Shown: positions 1 to 9,369 of the stretch, in pieces
How positions within the stretch are numbered: the stretch's first letter is position 1
Layout: each line of letters starts with the position of its first letter
Assembly: GCF_038096165.1 (NCBI RefSeq)
Contig: NZ_CP151076.1
Location: forward strand, 1,550,001 to 1,614,000
Direction: 5' to 3'
Length of the DNA stretch: 64,000 bases
Origin: Pseudomonas sp. G.S.17
GTDB lineage: Bacteria; Pseudomonadota; Gammaproteobacteria; Pseudomonadales; Pseudomonadaceae
Notes under the pieces: generated by a model
Databases searched by the model: none
The model's input: only the letters and a program-made list of their open reading frames with translations
Told to the model about the DNA's origin: nothing
Made by a program: the position numbers and the translations under genes

Positions 1-621
1 CAGGTTGTATTCGGTGTCGTTGTACTTGTGATGCCGGTTCTTCTGCTCGGCGCGTTTGGCGAGGAAAAACTCCTTGCTCGGCCACATTTGCGTCGGGCTG
101 GTGACTTCCAGCATGCGCTGGCGCAGACGCTCCGGTCCGGCAATGGTGCGACTTTCCATCAGGTTGGTGATCACCGTCAGGTCGGCGCGGCCTTCCTGGG
201 CGCATTCGTCGACCGAACGCACGCTCTGACCCACTTCCAGGCCGATGTCCCACAGCAACGTCAGAAAACGCTCGATGGGCTCGCGGAAGACTTCGTGATC
301 GGCGCTGTCCAGCAGAATCAGCAGGTCGATGTCGGAATAAGGATGCAGCTCGCCGCGCCCGTAGCCGCCAACGGCCAGCAGGGCGATGTCGGCTTCTTCG
401 CTCCAGTCGAAGTGATCCCAGGCCTGTTGCAGGATGTTATCGACAAACCAGGCCCGATCCTCGATCAGCCGGCGGATGTCGCGGCCGGACTTGAAGCGTG
501 CGTCGAGCACTTCCCGCGCATTGCGGATGGCTTTCTTGAAGGCCGCAATAGGGCTCGCCTTCAAGGCCAGTTCGGCCTGGAACTGGCCGCGGTCGAACAA
601 ATCGGGATCCACCTGCGGCAT
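1..621 (-). CDS. glnD: PII uridylyltransferase / uridylyl-removing enzyme GlnD (5' part; runs off the window)
   Basis: Bifunctional nitrogen sensor that uridylylates PII when glutamine is low and removes UMP when glutamine is high. Only the first 207 codons are present because the gene reads out of the left edge. The reverse strand gives [18 protein letters not shown] at the N-terminus and then the nucleotidyltransferase core [19 protein letters not shown] around residues 85-105, with the metal-binding DID pair, as in the family. The HD hydrolase and ACT domains lie outside the window. It follows map on the same strand after 59 bases, so the two are probably cotranscribed, an order usual in Pseudomonas. 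Nothing abnormal is visible in the part present. Confidence 0.95.
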   Translation of the reverse strand, partial: MPQVDPDLFDRGQFQAELALKASPIAAFKKAIRNAREVLDARFKSGRDIRRLIEDRAWFVDNILQQAWDHFDWSEEADIALLAVGGYGRGELHPYSDIDLLILLDSADHEVFREPIERFLTLLWDIGLEVGQSVRSVDECAQEGRADLTVITNLMESRTIAGPERLRQRMLEVTSPTQMWPSKEFFLAKRAEQKNRHHKYNDTEYNL

Positions 622-680
622 GGAACTGCTTTCCTTTTATCTATATCGGGCGAGCCTGGGGACCAGAACGGAGATCCGGA

Positions 681-1463
681 TCAGGCTGACGTTCGGGCAA
701 TGGTGTCGTCGCTGCGCAAGGTAAAGATTTCATAGCCATCGGCGGTGACCAGAATCGTGTGTTCCCACTGCGCGGACAATTTGCGGTCCTTGGTGATCGC
801 AGTCCAGCCATCGCCCAGCAAGCGGGTTTCAGCACGGCCCTGGTTGATCATCGGCTCGATGGTGAACGTCATGCCTTCCTTCAGTTCCATGCCATCGCCG
901 GCCTTGCCGTAGTGCAGAACCTGAGGTTCTTCATGGAAGACCTTGCCGATGCCGTGCCCGCAATATTCGCGCACCACAGAGAAACCGCTCTTCTCGGCGT
1001 GCTTCTGGATCACTTCGCCGATATCACCCAGACGGGTGCCGGGACGCACGATTTCGATGCCCTTATACAGGCATTCCTGAGTGATTTTTGACAGGCGCTC
1101 GGCCCATTCTGGCACTTTGCCAACATGGAACATCTTGCTGGTATCGCCGTGGTAGCCATCCTTGATGACCGTCACGTCGATGTTCAGCACGTCGCCGTTC
1201 TTCAGTGGCTTGTCATTGGGGATGCCGTGGCAGACCACGTGGTTGATCGAGGTGCAGATCGATTTTGGATAGCCCTTGTAGTTCAGGGGCGCAGGAATGG
1301 CTTTCTGCTCGTTAACGATAAAGTCATGGCAGATGCGATCCAGCTCTTCGGTTGTAACGCCAGGCTTGACGTAAGCACCGATCATTTCCAGGACGTCGGC
1401 AGCCAGGCGGCCGGCGATACGCATCTTTTCGATGTCTTCAGGGGTTTTGATGGTGACTGTCAT
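681..1463 (-). CDS. map: Type I methionine aminopeptidase
   Basis: Cytosolic metallopeptidase that removes the initiator Met from nascent proteins with a small second residue. At 260 aa it is normal length. All five metal ligands are present: Asp96 (in NIDVTV), Asp107 (in GYHGDTS), His170 (in CGHGIG), Glu203 (in TIEPM) and Glu234 (in QWEHT), plus the substrate His79 (in CHGIP). It is transcribed away from rpsB, the divergent arrangement conserved across gammaproteobacteria, and continues into glnD. The start MTVTIKTPEDIEKM fits family N-termini. Confidence 0.98.
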   Translation of the reverse strand: MTVTIKTPEDIEKMRIAGRLAADVLEMIGAYVKPGVTTEELDRICHDFIVNEQKAIPAPLNYKGYPKSICTSINHVVCHGIPNDKPLKNGDVLNIDVTVIKDGYHGDTSKMFHVGKVPEWAERLSKITQECLYKGIEIVRPGTRLGDIGEVIQKHAEKSGFSVVREYCGHGIGKVFHEEPQVLHYGKAGDGMELKEGMTFTIEPMINQGRAETRLLGDGWTAITKDRKLSAQWEHTILVTADGYEIFTLRSDDTIARTSA

Positions 1464-1648
1464 ACGAACTCTCTCGGCACGGCAAGCGTGCGGCTAATAC
1501 GGAAAGCGGCGATTCTATCAGACCGTCGAAGACCGGGTGATCATGGCTTCCTTATATAGGGGCGCGAAGCCACTAATAAAAGTGTGTGAGAACAAGCGCT
1601 TGATCCGGGTTTCGTTATCTGAACTTTTATGATATAAAATGCGCCGCT
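1464..1648. promoter_or_regulatory. Divergent promoter region between map and rpsB
   Basis: Non-coding gap between the two divergent starts. The part nearest rpsB turns AT-rich, with TATAAA at 1633-1638 as a reasonable -10 for rpsB; no good -35 match stands at 17 bp (TTTCGT is the best there), so the promoter call is tentative. A transcript starting near 1645 would carry the S2 leader. I could not pick a convincing map promoter on the other strand. Confidence 0.35.
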
Positions 1649-1778
1649 TTCCGGGGTATGCCCCGCAAGCCCAAACCCACACACGTGTCGACACGATGAC
1701 CTGGGTGCCTTCGGCTCGAAGCCGCTGGTTGGTCATTGGGATACGTGGAGGCCTAACCCGACTTATCAAGGAACTATC
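1649..1778 (+). promoter_or_regulatory. rpsB 5' leader (ribosomal protein S2 autoregulatory leader type)
   Basis: The leader contains GGGATACGTGGAGGC (1738-1752) followed by CTAACCC, about 40 bases before the rpsB ATG. From memory this closely matches the E. coli rpsB leader, which S2 uses to repress its own rpsB-tsf mRNA. Short complementary stretches (for instance the GGTTGG/CCAAAC type around 1670-1735) could form the expected helices. The S2 binding role is inferred from this similarity, not shown. AAGGAAC (1769-1775) is the ribosome binding site. Confidence 0.6.
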
Positions 1779-2522
1779 ATGTCCCAAGTCAATATGCGCG
1801 ATATGCTGAAGGCCGGTGTGCACTTCGGTCACCAAACCCGTTACTGGAACCCGAAAATGGGTAAATACATTTTCGGCGCGCGTAACAAGATCCACATTAT
1901 CAACCTTGAAAAAACCCTGCCAATGTTCAACGAAGCTCTGACTTTCGTTGAGCGCCTGGCTTCGGGCAAAAACAAGATCCTGTTCGTCGGCACCAAGCGT
2001 TCGGCTGGCAAGATCGTTGCTGAAGAAGCGGCACGTTGCGGTTCGCCGTACGTCGATCACCGCTGGTTGGGCGGCATGCTCACCAACTTCAAAACCATCC
2101 GCCAGTCGATCAAGCGTCTGCGTGAGCTTGAAATCCAGGCTGAAGACGGCACGTTCGCCAAGCTGACCAAGAAAGAGGCGCTGATGCGCACTCGCGATCT
2201 GGAAAAGCTGGACCGTAGCCTTGGTGGTATCAAGGATATGGGCGGTCTGCCAGACGCACTGTTCGTTATCGACGTTGATCACGAGCGCATCGCAATCACC
2301 GAAGCCAACAAGCTGGGCATCCCTGTTATCGGCGTAGTCGATACCAACAGCAGCCCGGAAGGCGTTGACTACATCATCCCAGGCAACGATGACGCAATCC
2401 GCGCTATCCAGCTGTACATGGGTTCGATGGCTGATGCTGTGATCCGTGGTCGTAACAATGTTGCTGGCGGCACCGACGTTTTCGTCGAAGAAGCTCCAGC
2501 TGCAGCAGTGGTTGAAGGCTGA
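1779..2522 (+). CDS. rpsB: 30S ribosomal protein S2
   Basis: Structural protein of the small ribosomal subunit, needed for S1 docking and translation initiation. The 247 aa product starts [20 protein letters not shown], the typical S2 N-terminus, and contains the signature region [14 protein letters not shown] and the C-terminal [12 protein letters not shown] block. It is the first gene of the rpsB-tsf unit, preceded by the conserved leader and followed by a strong hairpin before tsf. In E. coli S2 represses both genes; the leader here suggests the same. Confidence 0.98.
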   Translation: MSQVNMRDMLKAGVHFGHQTRYWNPKMGKYIFGARNKIHIINLEKTLPMFNEALTFVERLASGKNKILFVGTKRSAGKIVAEEAARCGSPYVDHRWLGGMLTNFKTIRQSIKRLRELEIQAEDGTFAKLTKKEALMRTRDLEKLDRSLGGIKDMGGLPDALFVIDVDHERIAITEANKLGIPVIGVVDTNSSPEGVDYIIPGNDDAIRAIQLYMGSMADAVIRGRNNVAGGTDVFVEEAPAAAVVEG

Positions 2523-2551
2523 GTAACTAACGCCTGGCGTTGACTCAGTAC

Positions 2552-2580
2552 GCAAAAAGGGGGCTTGGCCCCCTTTTTGC
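2552..2580 (+). terminator. Hairpin terminator between rpsB and tsf
   Basis: A near-perfect inverted repeat, GCAAAAAGGGGG with CCCCCTTTTTGC, around a TTGG loop. It ends in a T-run and is preceded by an A-run, so it can act in either direction. Its position inside the rpsB-tsf pair suggests partial termination that sets the S2 to EF-Ts ratio. Confidence 0.8.
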
Positions 2581-2713
2581 CACCTCGAAAACCATGTGTC
2601 GGCGTAGTCATGGCGCTGTTGTCATGTATGGCTGTCACCCTGTGTTTTCAAGAATTTTGTACGCCCGATCCGTCGGGTGGAATGGTTTAAGACCTATCCA
2701 AGAGGATTTTGAA

Positions 2714-3577
2714 ATGGCAGAGATTACTGCAGCGTTGGTTAAAGAACTGCGCGAGCGTACCGGTGAAGGCATGATGGATTGCAAAAAGGCCTTGACCAAG
2801 GCTGGCGGCGACATCGAAAAAGCCATTGATGACATGCGTGCTTCCGGCGCGATCAAGGCAGCCAAAAAAGCAGGCAACGTTGCTGCTGAAGGTGCTATCG
2901 CAATCAAGGACGACGGCAAGGCTGCCGTTATCATCGAAGTCAACTCGCAGACCGACTTCCTGGCTCTGCAGGACGATTTCAAGGCATTCGTTGCTGCCAG
3001 CGTCGAGAAAGCCTTCACTGACAAGCTGACTGACGTCGCTCCGTTGATCGAAGCTCAGGAAGCTGCACGTCTGGTACTGGTCGGCAAGGTTGGCGAAAAC
3101 GTCAACATCCGTCGTCTGGCCCGCATCGAAGGCGACGTTGTAGGTTCTTACCTGCACGGCAACAAGATCGGCGTAGTTGTGACCCTCAAAGGCGGCACCG
3201 TCGAGCTGGCTAAAGATATCGCCATGCACGTAGCGGCAAGCAACCCTGAGTTCCTGCTGCCTTCGGAAGTTTCGGCCGAAGCGATCGAGCGCGAAAAAGG
3301 CGTCTTCCTGCAACTGAACGAAGACAAGATCAAAGGCAAGCCAGCCGAAATCGTTGAGAAAATGGTTGGCGGCCGTATCACCAAGTTCCTGGCCGAAGCC
3401 AGCCTTGTTGAGCAAGCCTTCGTCAAAACTCCGGAAGTCAAGGTCGGTGAACTGGCCAAGAAAGCCGGCGCTGAAATCGTTTCCTTCACCTACTTCAAAG
3501 TAGGCGACGGCATCGAGAAGCCAGTTGATAACTTCGCTGACGAAGTTGCTGCACAATTGGCTGCTGCCAAGCAGTAA
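2714..3577 (+). CDS. tsf: Elongation factor Ts
   Basis: Guanine-nucleotide exchange factor that recycles EF-Tu-GDP. From ATG 2714 the product is 287 aa and begins MAEITAALVKELRERTGEGM, the UBA-like N-terminal domain; NSQTDFLALQDDF around residue 78 is the TDFV-type motif that inserts into EF-Tu. The ribosome binding site AGAGGA (2701-2706) lies 7 bases upstream, which excludes the longer in-frame extension. It is separated from rpsB by 191 bases and a hairpin, and a second hairpin follows the stop. Confidence 0.98.
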   Translation: MAEITAALVKELRERTGEGMMDCKKALTKAGGDIEKAIDDMRASGAIKAAKKAGNVAAEGAIAIKDDGKAAVIIEVNSQTDFLALQDDFKAFVAASVEKAFTDKLTDVAPLIEAQEAARLVLVGKVGENVNIRRLARIEGDVVGSYLHGNKIGVVVTLKGGTVELAKDIAMHVAASNPEFLLPSEVSAEAIEREKGVFLQLNEDKIKGKPAEIVEKMVGGRITKFLAEASLVEQAFVKTPEVKVGELAKKAGAEIVSFTYFKVGDGIEKPVDNFADEVAAQLAAAKQ

Positions 3578-3597
3578 GACGTTTTTTCAACGTCGCC

Positions 3598-3635
3598 CCA
3601 AAGAGGCTGCCCGCTCACGCGCGCAGCCTCTTTGG
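3598..3635 (+). terminator. Hairpin after tsf, without a T-run
   Basis: CCAAAGAGGCTGC (3598-3610) pairs with GCAGCCTCTTTGG (3623-3635), a perfect 13-bp stem with a 12-base loop. No uridine tract follows (the next bases are CAAAGGC), so it may protect the 3' end or weaken read-through into pyrH rather than terminate fully. Confidence 0.6.
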
Positions 3636-3792
3636 CAAAGGCAAAAAGGAAAAGGTATTTGTTTTCCTTGGAGAAGTGGCTTACAAGGCTGCATTCTTCC
3701 GACGCTGTCGCAGCGTCAAGCTAGAGTTAGCGCAGGCTTAAAGTGCCGGCACAGATTTTTTTTTCAGAAAAACGCCGCAGGAGAGATTCGCA

Positions 3793-4536
3793 ATGGCTCA
3801 GCAGGGCAGTGGTTATCAGGCTCGCTATAAACGCATTCTACTCAAGCTTAGCGGCGAGGCCCTCATGGGCTCGGAAGAGTTCGGCATCGATCCCAAGGTT
3901 CTGGATCGAATGGCGCTGGAAGTCGGCCAGCTGGTCGGCATCGGTGTTCAGGTCGGACTGGTGATTGGCGGTGGCAATCTGTTTCGCGGTGCGGCGCTGA
4001 GTGCTGCCGGTATGGATCGTGTTACCGGCGATCACATGGGCATGCTGGCCACTGTGATGAATGCCTTGGCCATGCGCGATGCGCTGGAGCGCGCCAATAT
4101 CTCGGCTATCGTGATGTCGGCGATTTCCATGGTGGGCGTGACTGACCACTACGACCGTCGCAAGGCCATGCGTCACCTGAATGCCAAGGAAGTCGTCATC
4201 TTTGCCGCCGGTACTGGCAATCCGTTTTTCACCACCGATTCGGCCGCGTGCTTGCGTGCGATCGAAATCGATGCCGACGTCGTGCTCAAAGCGACCAAGG
4301 TTGATGGTGTCTACACCGCAGACCCGTTCAAAGACCCGCATGCAGAGAAGTTCGATCATCTGACTTACGATGAAGTGCTGGATCGCAAGTTGGGCGTGAT
4401 GGATCTGACGGCTATTTGCCTGTGCCGCGACCACAAGATGCCATTGCGCGTCTTTAACATGAACAAGCCCGGCGCCTTGCTGAATATCGTCCATGGCGGC
4501 GCTGAGGGAACCCTGATCGAGGAAGGCCAACAATGA
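3793..4536 (+). CDS. pyrH: UMP kinase
   Basis: Hexameric bacterial UMP kinase of the amino-acid-kinase fold; converts UMP to UDP for RNA, DNA and UDP-sugar synthesis. The 247 aa product shows [10 protein letters not shown] near residues 16-25 (phosphate loop), GGGNLFRG near residue 57, and the C-terminal [17 protein letters not shown]. Its stop overlaps the frr start by 4 bases (ATGA), so the two are translationally coupled. GTP activation and UTP inhibition are family knowledge. Confidence 0.98.
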   Translation: MAQQGSGYQARYKRILLKLSGEALMGSEEFGIDPKVLDRMALEVGQLVGIGVQVGLVIGGGNLFRGAALSAAGMDRVTGDHMGMLATVMNALAMRDALERANISAIVMSAISMVGVTDHYDRRKAMRHLNAKEVVIFAAGTGNPFFTTDSAACLRAIEIDADVVLKATKVDGVYTADPFKDPHAEKFDHLTYDEVLDRKLGVMDLTAICLCRDHKMPLRVFNMNKPGALLNIVHGGAEGTLIEEGQQ

Positions 4537-5090
4537 TCAACGAAATCAAGAAAGACGCTCAAGAGCGCATGCAGAAATCCCTGGAATCCCTGGCGCACGC
4601 GTTCAGCCGGATTCGTACCGGTCAGGCGCACCCAAGTATTCTGGGTGGTGTGATGGTGCCGTATTACGGCGCAGACACCCCGCTGAACCAGGTTGCCAAT
4701 GTCACCGTCAAAGACTCGCGTACCCTGCAGGTCGTCGCTTTCGAGCGCAACATGCTCGCGGCTGTCGACAAGGCGATCCAGAGTTCCGGCCTGGGTTTCA
4801 ACCCGACCAACCTGGGTGAGTTGCTGCTGATTTCCATGCCGGCCCTGACTGAAGAAACCCGCAAGGGCTTCACCAAACAGGCTCGCGAAGCAGCAGAAGA
4901 CGCTCGCGTTGCCGTGCGTAACATCCGTCGTGATGCCCTGAGCCAACTCAAGGATCTGGTCAAAGAAAAAGAAATCAGCGAAGACGAAGAGCGTCGCGGT
5001 GCTGATGACGTTCAGAAACTGACCGACAAATTCGTCGCTGAAATTGAAGTCGCCGTGAAGCAGAAAGAAGCTGACCTGATGGCTGTATAA
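4533..5090 (+). CDS. frr: Ribosome recycling factor
   Basis: Splits post-termination ribosomes with EF-G. At 185 aa it is standard length and starts [32 protein letters not shown] near residue 29 and the C-terminal helix [20 protein letters not shown] (about 149-168) are family hallmarks. Overlaps pyrH by 4 bases and is followed after 14 bases by uppS, so the whole pyrH-frr-uppS-cdsA-dxr run looks like one operon. Confidence 0.98.
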   Translation: MINEIKKDAQERMQKSLESLAHAFSRIRTGQAHPSILGGVMVPYYGADTPLNQVANVTVKDSRTLQVVAFERNMLAAVDKAIQSSGLGFNPTNLGELLLISMPALTEETRKGFTKQAREAAEDARVAVRNIRRDALSQLKDLVKEKEISEDEERRGADDVQKLTDKFVAEIEVAVKQKEADLMAV

Positions 5091-5104
5091 GGTTCGGGGC
5101 TTTC

Positions 5105-5860
5105 ATGGAAAAGACAAAACTGGCCGGGCCTTCATCGGTGCCGCGTCATGTAGCGATCATCATGGATGGGAACAATCGCTGGGCCAAGAAGCGCCTGCTG
5201 CCCGGTGTCGCCGGTCATAAAGCAGGCGTCGATGCTGTTCGTGCGGTGATTGAGGTGTGTGCCGAGGCCAAGGTCGAAGTGCTCACCCTTTTTGCGTTCT
5301 CCAGTGAGAACTGGCAGCGCCCGGCAGAAGAAGTCGGCGCGCTGATGGAGCTGTTTTTTACGGCCCTGCGCCGTGAGACCCGACGTCTGAATGACAACGC
5401 CATCAGCTTGCGGATCATCGGTGATCGCTCTCGATTCCACCCTGAATTGCAGGCCGCCATGCGCGAAGCGGAATTGAGCACGGCGGGCAATGATCGGTTT
5501 GTCCTGCAGATTGCTGCCAACTACGGCGGTCAGTGGGATATCGCCCAGGCTGCCCAGCGTCTCGCCCGTGAAGTCCAGGCCGGGCATCTGCAACCTGAAG
5601 ACATAACGCCGGAGTTGCTGCAAACCTGTCTGGCAACCGGCGATCTGCCTCTGCCGGACTTGTGCATCCGCACCGGTGGCGAGCACCGCATCAGTAATTT
5701 TCTGCTTTGGCAGCTGGCTTACGCCGAGCTGTACTTCTCCGACCTGTTCTGGCCGGACTTCAAACACGATGCCATGCGCGCTGCGCTGGCCGATTTCGCT
5801 TCGCGCCAACGTCGCTTCGGTAAAACGAGCGAGCAGGTAGAAGCTGGAGCCCGGGCTTAA
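5105..5860 (+). CDS. uppS: Undecaprenyl pyrophosphate synthase (cis-prenyltransferase)
   Basis: Adds eight isopentenyl units in cis to farnesyl-PP to make the C55 lipid carrier for peptidoglycan and O-antigen. The 251 aa protein has the catalytic Asp21 in IIMDGNNRWAKKR, FAFSSENWQRP near residue 61, and the C-terminal substrate-binding LCIRTGGEHRISNFLLWQ. The family most often has DGNGRWA; here the fourth residue of the motif is Asn. The stop TAA shares its last base with the cdsA ATG, indicating coupling to phospholipid synthesis. Confidence 0.97.
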   Translation: MEKTKLAGPSSVPRHVAIIMDGNNRWAKKRLLPGVAGHKAGVDAVRAVIEVCAEAKVEVLTLFAFSSENWQRPAEEVGALMELFFTALRRETRRLNDNAISLRIIGDRSRFHPELQAAMREAELSTAGNDRFVLQIAANYGGQWDIAQAAQRLAREVQAGHLQPEDITPELLQTCLATGDLPLPDLCIRTGGEHRISNFLLWQLAYAELYFSDLFWPDFKHDAMRAALADFASRQRRFGKTSEQVEAGARA

Positions 5861-6675
5861 TGCTGAAACAACGGATCATCACGGCACTGATTCTGCTGCC
5901 AATTGCACTATGTGGCTTTTTCCTCCTTGAGGGCGCTGGTTTCGCGTTGTTCATCGGTCTGGTGGTGGTGCTGGGTGCCTGGGAATGGGCGCGTCTGGCG
6001 GGTTTCCCTGCCCAGTCCGCACGAATTGCCTATGCCGTGGCCGTGGCCGCCTTGTTGTTAGTGCTCTATCTGGTGCCCGGCCTTGCGCCGTGGGTATTGG
6101 TCGCAGCTGTGATCTGGTGGGCAGTGGCGACTTACCTGGTGCTGACCTATCCCGCGTCCAGTACGCATTGGGCAAGTGCCGCCTGCAAACTGACGATCGG
6201 CCTGTTGATCCTGCTGCCTGCGTGGCAGGGGCTGGTGCTGATCAAGCAGTGGCCACTGGGCAATTGGCTGATCCTTGCGGTGATGGTTCTGGTCTGGGGC
6301 GCTGACATTGGCGCGTACTTTTCCGGCAAGGCGTTCGGCAAGCGCAAGCTCGCGCCGAAAGTCAGTCCCGGCAAAAGCTGGGAAGGCGTGTATGGCGGTT
6401 TGCTTACCTGTCTGGTGATTACCGCCATCGTCGGCGTGTTTCGCGGCTGGTCGGTATCGCAGTTCGTGCTGGGACTGCTTGGGGCAGCCATCGTCGTGTT
6501 CATTTCCGTGGTGGGCGATTTGACGGAAAGCATGTTCAAGCGCCAATCCGGCATCAAGGACAGCAGTAATCTGTTGCCCGGACATGGCGGCGTCCTTGAT
6601 CGCATCGACAGCCTGACCGCTGCCATTCCTGTTTTCGCGGCGCTGCTGTGGGCTGCTGAGTGGGGCGTTCTGTGA
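5860..6675 (+). CDS. cdsA: Phosphatidate cytidylyltransferase (CDP-diacylglycerol synthase)
   Basis: Integral membrane enzyme forming CDP-DAG from phosphatidic acid and CTP, the precursor of all phospholipids. The 271 aa product is hydrophobic with about eight predicted membrane segments. It carries the signature [20 protein letters not shown] followed by GVLDRID near the C-terminus (about residues 223-249). Start overlaps the uppS stop by 1 base, and its own stop overlaps the dxr GTG by 4. Confidence 0.97.
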   Translation: MLKQRIITALILLPIALCGFFLLEGAGFALFIGLVVVLGAWEWARLAGFPAQSARIAYAVAVAALLLVLYLVPGLAPWVLVAAVIWWAVATYLVLTYPASSTHWASAACKLTIGLLILLPAWQGLVLIKQWPLGNWLILAVMVLVWGADIGAYFSGKAFGKRKLAPKVSPGKSWEGVYGGLLTCLVITAIVGVFRGWSVSQFVLGLLGAAIVVFISVVGDLTESMFKRQSGIKDSSNLLPGHGGVLDRIDSLTAAIPVFAALLWAAEWGVL

Positions 6676-7862
6676 GTGGTCCGCAACTGATTACCGTGCT
6701 TGGGGCGACCGGATCGGTCGGCCTGAGCACCCTCGACGTCATCGCACGGCACCCTGATCGTTATCAGGTGTTCGCGCTCACCGGCTTCAGTCGCACGAGC
6801 GAATTGCTGGCGTTGTGCTTACGGCATACGCCGCGCTTTGCCGTGTTGCCGACGCAGGACATCGCTCGCAAGCTGCAGGATGATCTGGCGGCTGCTGGCC
6901 TGGACACTCGCGTGTTGGTCGGCGAGCGTGGTCTCTGCGAAGTGGCAGCGCATCCGCAGGTCGATACCGTGCTGGCGGCGATTGTCGGCGCGGCGGGGCT
7001 GCGGCCGACGCTGGCGGCTGTCGAGGCAGGCAAGAAAGTCCTGCTGGCCAACAAGGAAGCGCTGGTGATGTCCGGTGCGCTGTTCATGCAGGCTGTGCGC
7101 CACAGCGGCGCGGTGCTGCTGCCCATCGACAGCGAACACAATGCGATCTTCCAGTGTCTGCCGGTGGATTACGCTCGTGGCCTTGGGCCGGTAGGCGTGC
7201 GGCGCATTCTGCTGACAGCTTCGGGCGGCCCGTTTCGCGAAACGCCACTGGCCGAGTTGCACGATGTTTCCCCAGAGCAGGCGTGCGCTCATCCGAATTG
7301 GTCGATGGGGCGTAAAATCTCCGTAGACTCGGCAAGCATGATGAACAAGGGTCTGGAATTGATCGAGGCGTGCTGGCTGTTTGATGCGCGTCCTGAACAG
7401 ATCGAAGTGGTCATTCATCCGCAGAGCGTGATTCATTCGATGGTGGATTACGTCGATGGCTCGGTGATCGCCCAGCTGGGCAATCCTGACATGCGCACGC
7501 CAATCGCCCACGCCCTGGCGTGGCCAGGAAGAATCGACTCCGGCGTCGCGCCTCTGGACTTGTTCAGTATCGCGCGGCTGGATTTCCAGGCGCCGGACGA
7601 AAATCGCTTCCCTTGCCTGCGTCTGGCTCGACAGGCGGCGGAGGCCGGCGACAGCGCTCCGGCAATGCTCAACGCTGCCAACGAGGTCGCGGTAGCCGCA
7701 TTTCTTGATCGGCGCATCCGCTATCCGGAGATCGCGAGTATGATCGATGAGGTTTTGAATCTTGAGCCGGTTATTGCGCTCGAAGATCTGGCCGCAGTAT
7801 TTGAGGTTGACTCCAAAGCGCGCGTTCTGGCCGAGCAATGGCTCAGCCGCAACGAGCGATAA
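6672..7862 (+). CDS. dxr: 1-deoxy-D-xylulose 5-phosphate reductoisomerase
   Basis: NADPH-dependent second step of the MEP isoprenoid pathway, giving MEP. The product (396 aa) has the NADPH-binding GATGSVG at residues 11-17, the metal-binding [11 protein letters not shown] near residue 150 and the flexible-loop region with LTASGGPFR and [16 protein letters not shown] chose GTG at 6672, which overlaps the cdsA stop and gives the family N-terminus [14 protein letters not shown]; an in-frame ATG 12 bases earlier has no better support. Two more MEP genes, ispD and ispF, occur later in the window. Confidence 0.95.
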   Translation: MSGPQLITVLGATGSVGLSTLDVIARHPDRYQVFALTGFSRTSELLALCLRHTPRFAVLPTQDIARKLQDDLAAAGLDTRVLVGERGLCEVAAHPQVDTVLAAIVGAAGLRPTLAAVEAGKKVLLANKEALVMSGALFMQAVRHSGAVLLPIDSEHNAIFQCLPVDYARGLGPVGVRRILLTASGGPFRETPLAELHDVSPEQACAHPNWSMGRKISVDSASMMNKGLELIEACWLFDARPEQIEVVIHPQSVIHSMVDYVDGSVIAQLGNPDMRTPIAHALAWPGRIDSGVAPLDLFSIARLDFQAPDENRFPCLRLARQAAEAGDSAPAMLNAANEVAVAAFLDRRIRYPEIASMIDEVLNLEPVIALEDLAAVFEVDSKARVLAEQWLSRNER

Positions 7863-7942
7863 CAGCACACGCAAGAAAGAAAGCCCGGGCTCAGGCGACG
7901 GCAACCGAAAATGCCCGCTGAGTCTGTGACTGGAGAAGATTG

Positions 7943-9295
7943 ATGAGCGCGCTCTATATGATTGTTGGCACCCTGGTTGCGCTGGGCGTGCTGGTGACCT
8001 TTCACGAATTTGGCCACTTTTGGGTGGCTCGGCGTTGTGGCGTCAAGGTTTTACGTTTCTCCGTAGGTTTCGGGATGCCGCTGGTCAAGTGGCACGACCG
8101 CAAGGGCACCGAATATGTGATTGCGGCGATTCCCCTGGGTGGTTACGTGAAGATGCTCGACGAGCGCGAAGGCGATGTCCCGCCTGAGCTTGCCGATCAA
8201 TCCTTCAACCGCAAGACGGTTTATCAGCGTATCGCCATCGTCATCGCCGGTCCGGTTGCCAATTTCCTGCTGGCCATTGTGTTTTTCTGGGCGTTGGCAA
8301 TGTTGGGCAGCCAGCAGGTGCGGCCGATTATCGGTGCGGTCGAGCCCGGCAGCATCGCGCAAAAAGCCGGGCTGACTGCCGGTCAGGAAATTGTTGATGT
8401 AGATGGCGAGCCCACCAACGGCTGGTCAGCGGTCAATCTGCAACTGGTGCGTCGCCTGGGTGAGAGCGGCACCATTGCCCTCAAGGTGCGCGAGCAGGGG
8501 TCGACCATCGACTTGCCGCATCAGCTGGCGCTGGATAACTGGCTCAAAGGCGCTGACGAGCCTGATCCGATCAAATCCCTGGGGATTCGCCCATGGCGTC
8601 CGGCGCTGCCGCCGGTATTGGCCGAACTGGATCCGAAAGGCCCGGCGCAGGCCGCAGGTCTCAAGACCGGTGATCGGCTGCTGGCACTGGATGGTCAGCC
8701 GCTGACCGAGTGGCAGCAGGTTGTGGATCGGGTCCGCGAACGTCCCGACGCGAAGATTTCCCTGCGCGTCGAGCGTGATGGCACGCAAATGGATGTCCCG
8801 CTGACCCTGGCCACGCGTGGCGAAGGCAAGGCCGCTGCCGGTTACCTGGGTGCCGGAGTCAAGGGTATCGACTGGCCACCGGAGATGTTGCGCGAAGTCA
8901 GTTACGGTCCGTTGGCCGCTGTGGGCGAGGGCGCGAAGCGTACCTGGACCATGAGTGTGCTGACCCTCGATTCCCTCAAGAAAATGTTGTTCGGCGAGCT
9001 ATCTGTAAAAAACTTGAGTGGACCGATAACCATTGCTAAAGTGGCGGGCGCTTCGGCCCAGTCGGGCATCGGTGATTTCCTGAATTTCCTCGCTTATCTG
9101 AGCATTAGCCTGGGTGTTCTCAATTTGCTGCCTATTCCCGTGTTAGACGGGGGGCATTTGTTGTTTTATCTGATCGAGTGGGCGCGTGGTCGCCCCCTTT
9201 CGGAAAAGGTTCAGGGTTGGGGGGTTCAGATCGGTATAAGTCTGGTAGTGGGTGTTATGTTGCTCGCGCTGGTCAACGATCTGGGTCGACTGTAA
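7943..9295 (+). CDS. rseP: Site-2 zinc metalloprotease RseP (MucP type)
   Basis: Inner-membrane protease that performs the second cut of the anti-sigma factor (MucA/RseA) after DegS/AlgW, releasing AlgU/RpoE. The 450 aa protein has the zinc motif HEFGH at residues 21-25, two PDZ domains in the middle (PGSIAQKAGLTAGQ and PKGPAQAAGLKTGD mark their ligand loops), and the third zinc ligand in LLPIPVLDGGHL near the C-terminus. The ATG at 7943 follows GGAGAAG; the TTG directly before it is less likely. It sits upstream of bamA, consistent with envelope-stress control. Confidence 0.96.
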   Translation: MSALYMIVGTLVALGVLVTFHEFGHFWVARRCGVKVLRFSVGFGMPLVKWHDRKGTEYVIAAIPLGGYVKMLDEREGDVPPELADQSFNRKTVYQRIAIVIAGPVANFLLAIVFFWALAMLGSQQVRPIIGAVEPGSIAQKAGLTAGQEIVDVDGEPTNGWSAVNLQLVRRLGESGTIALKVREQGSTIDLPHQLALDNWLKGADEPDPIKSLGIRPWRPALPPVLAELDPKGPAQAAGLKTGDRLLALDGQPLTEWQQVVDRVRERPDAKISLRVERDGTQMDVPLTLATRGEGKAAAGYLGAGVKGIDWPPEMLREVSYGPLAAVGEGAKRTWTMSVLTLDSLKKMLFGELSVKNLSGPITIAKVAGASAQSGIGDFLNFLAYLSISLGVLNLLPIPVLDGGHLLFYLIEWARGRPLSEKVQGWGVQIGISLVVGVMLLALVNDLGRL

Positions 9296-9369
9296 AGCTT
9301 CATTGAGTTGCGAATCTGCCGCATTTTGCGGCAGTTTGTTTATTGCCAGTTGGAATAAGAAAGGACTTC

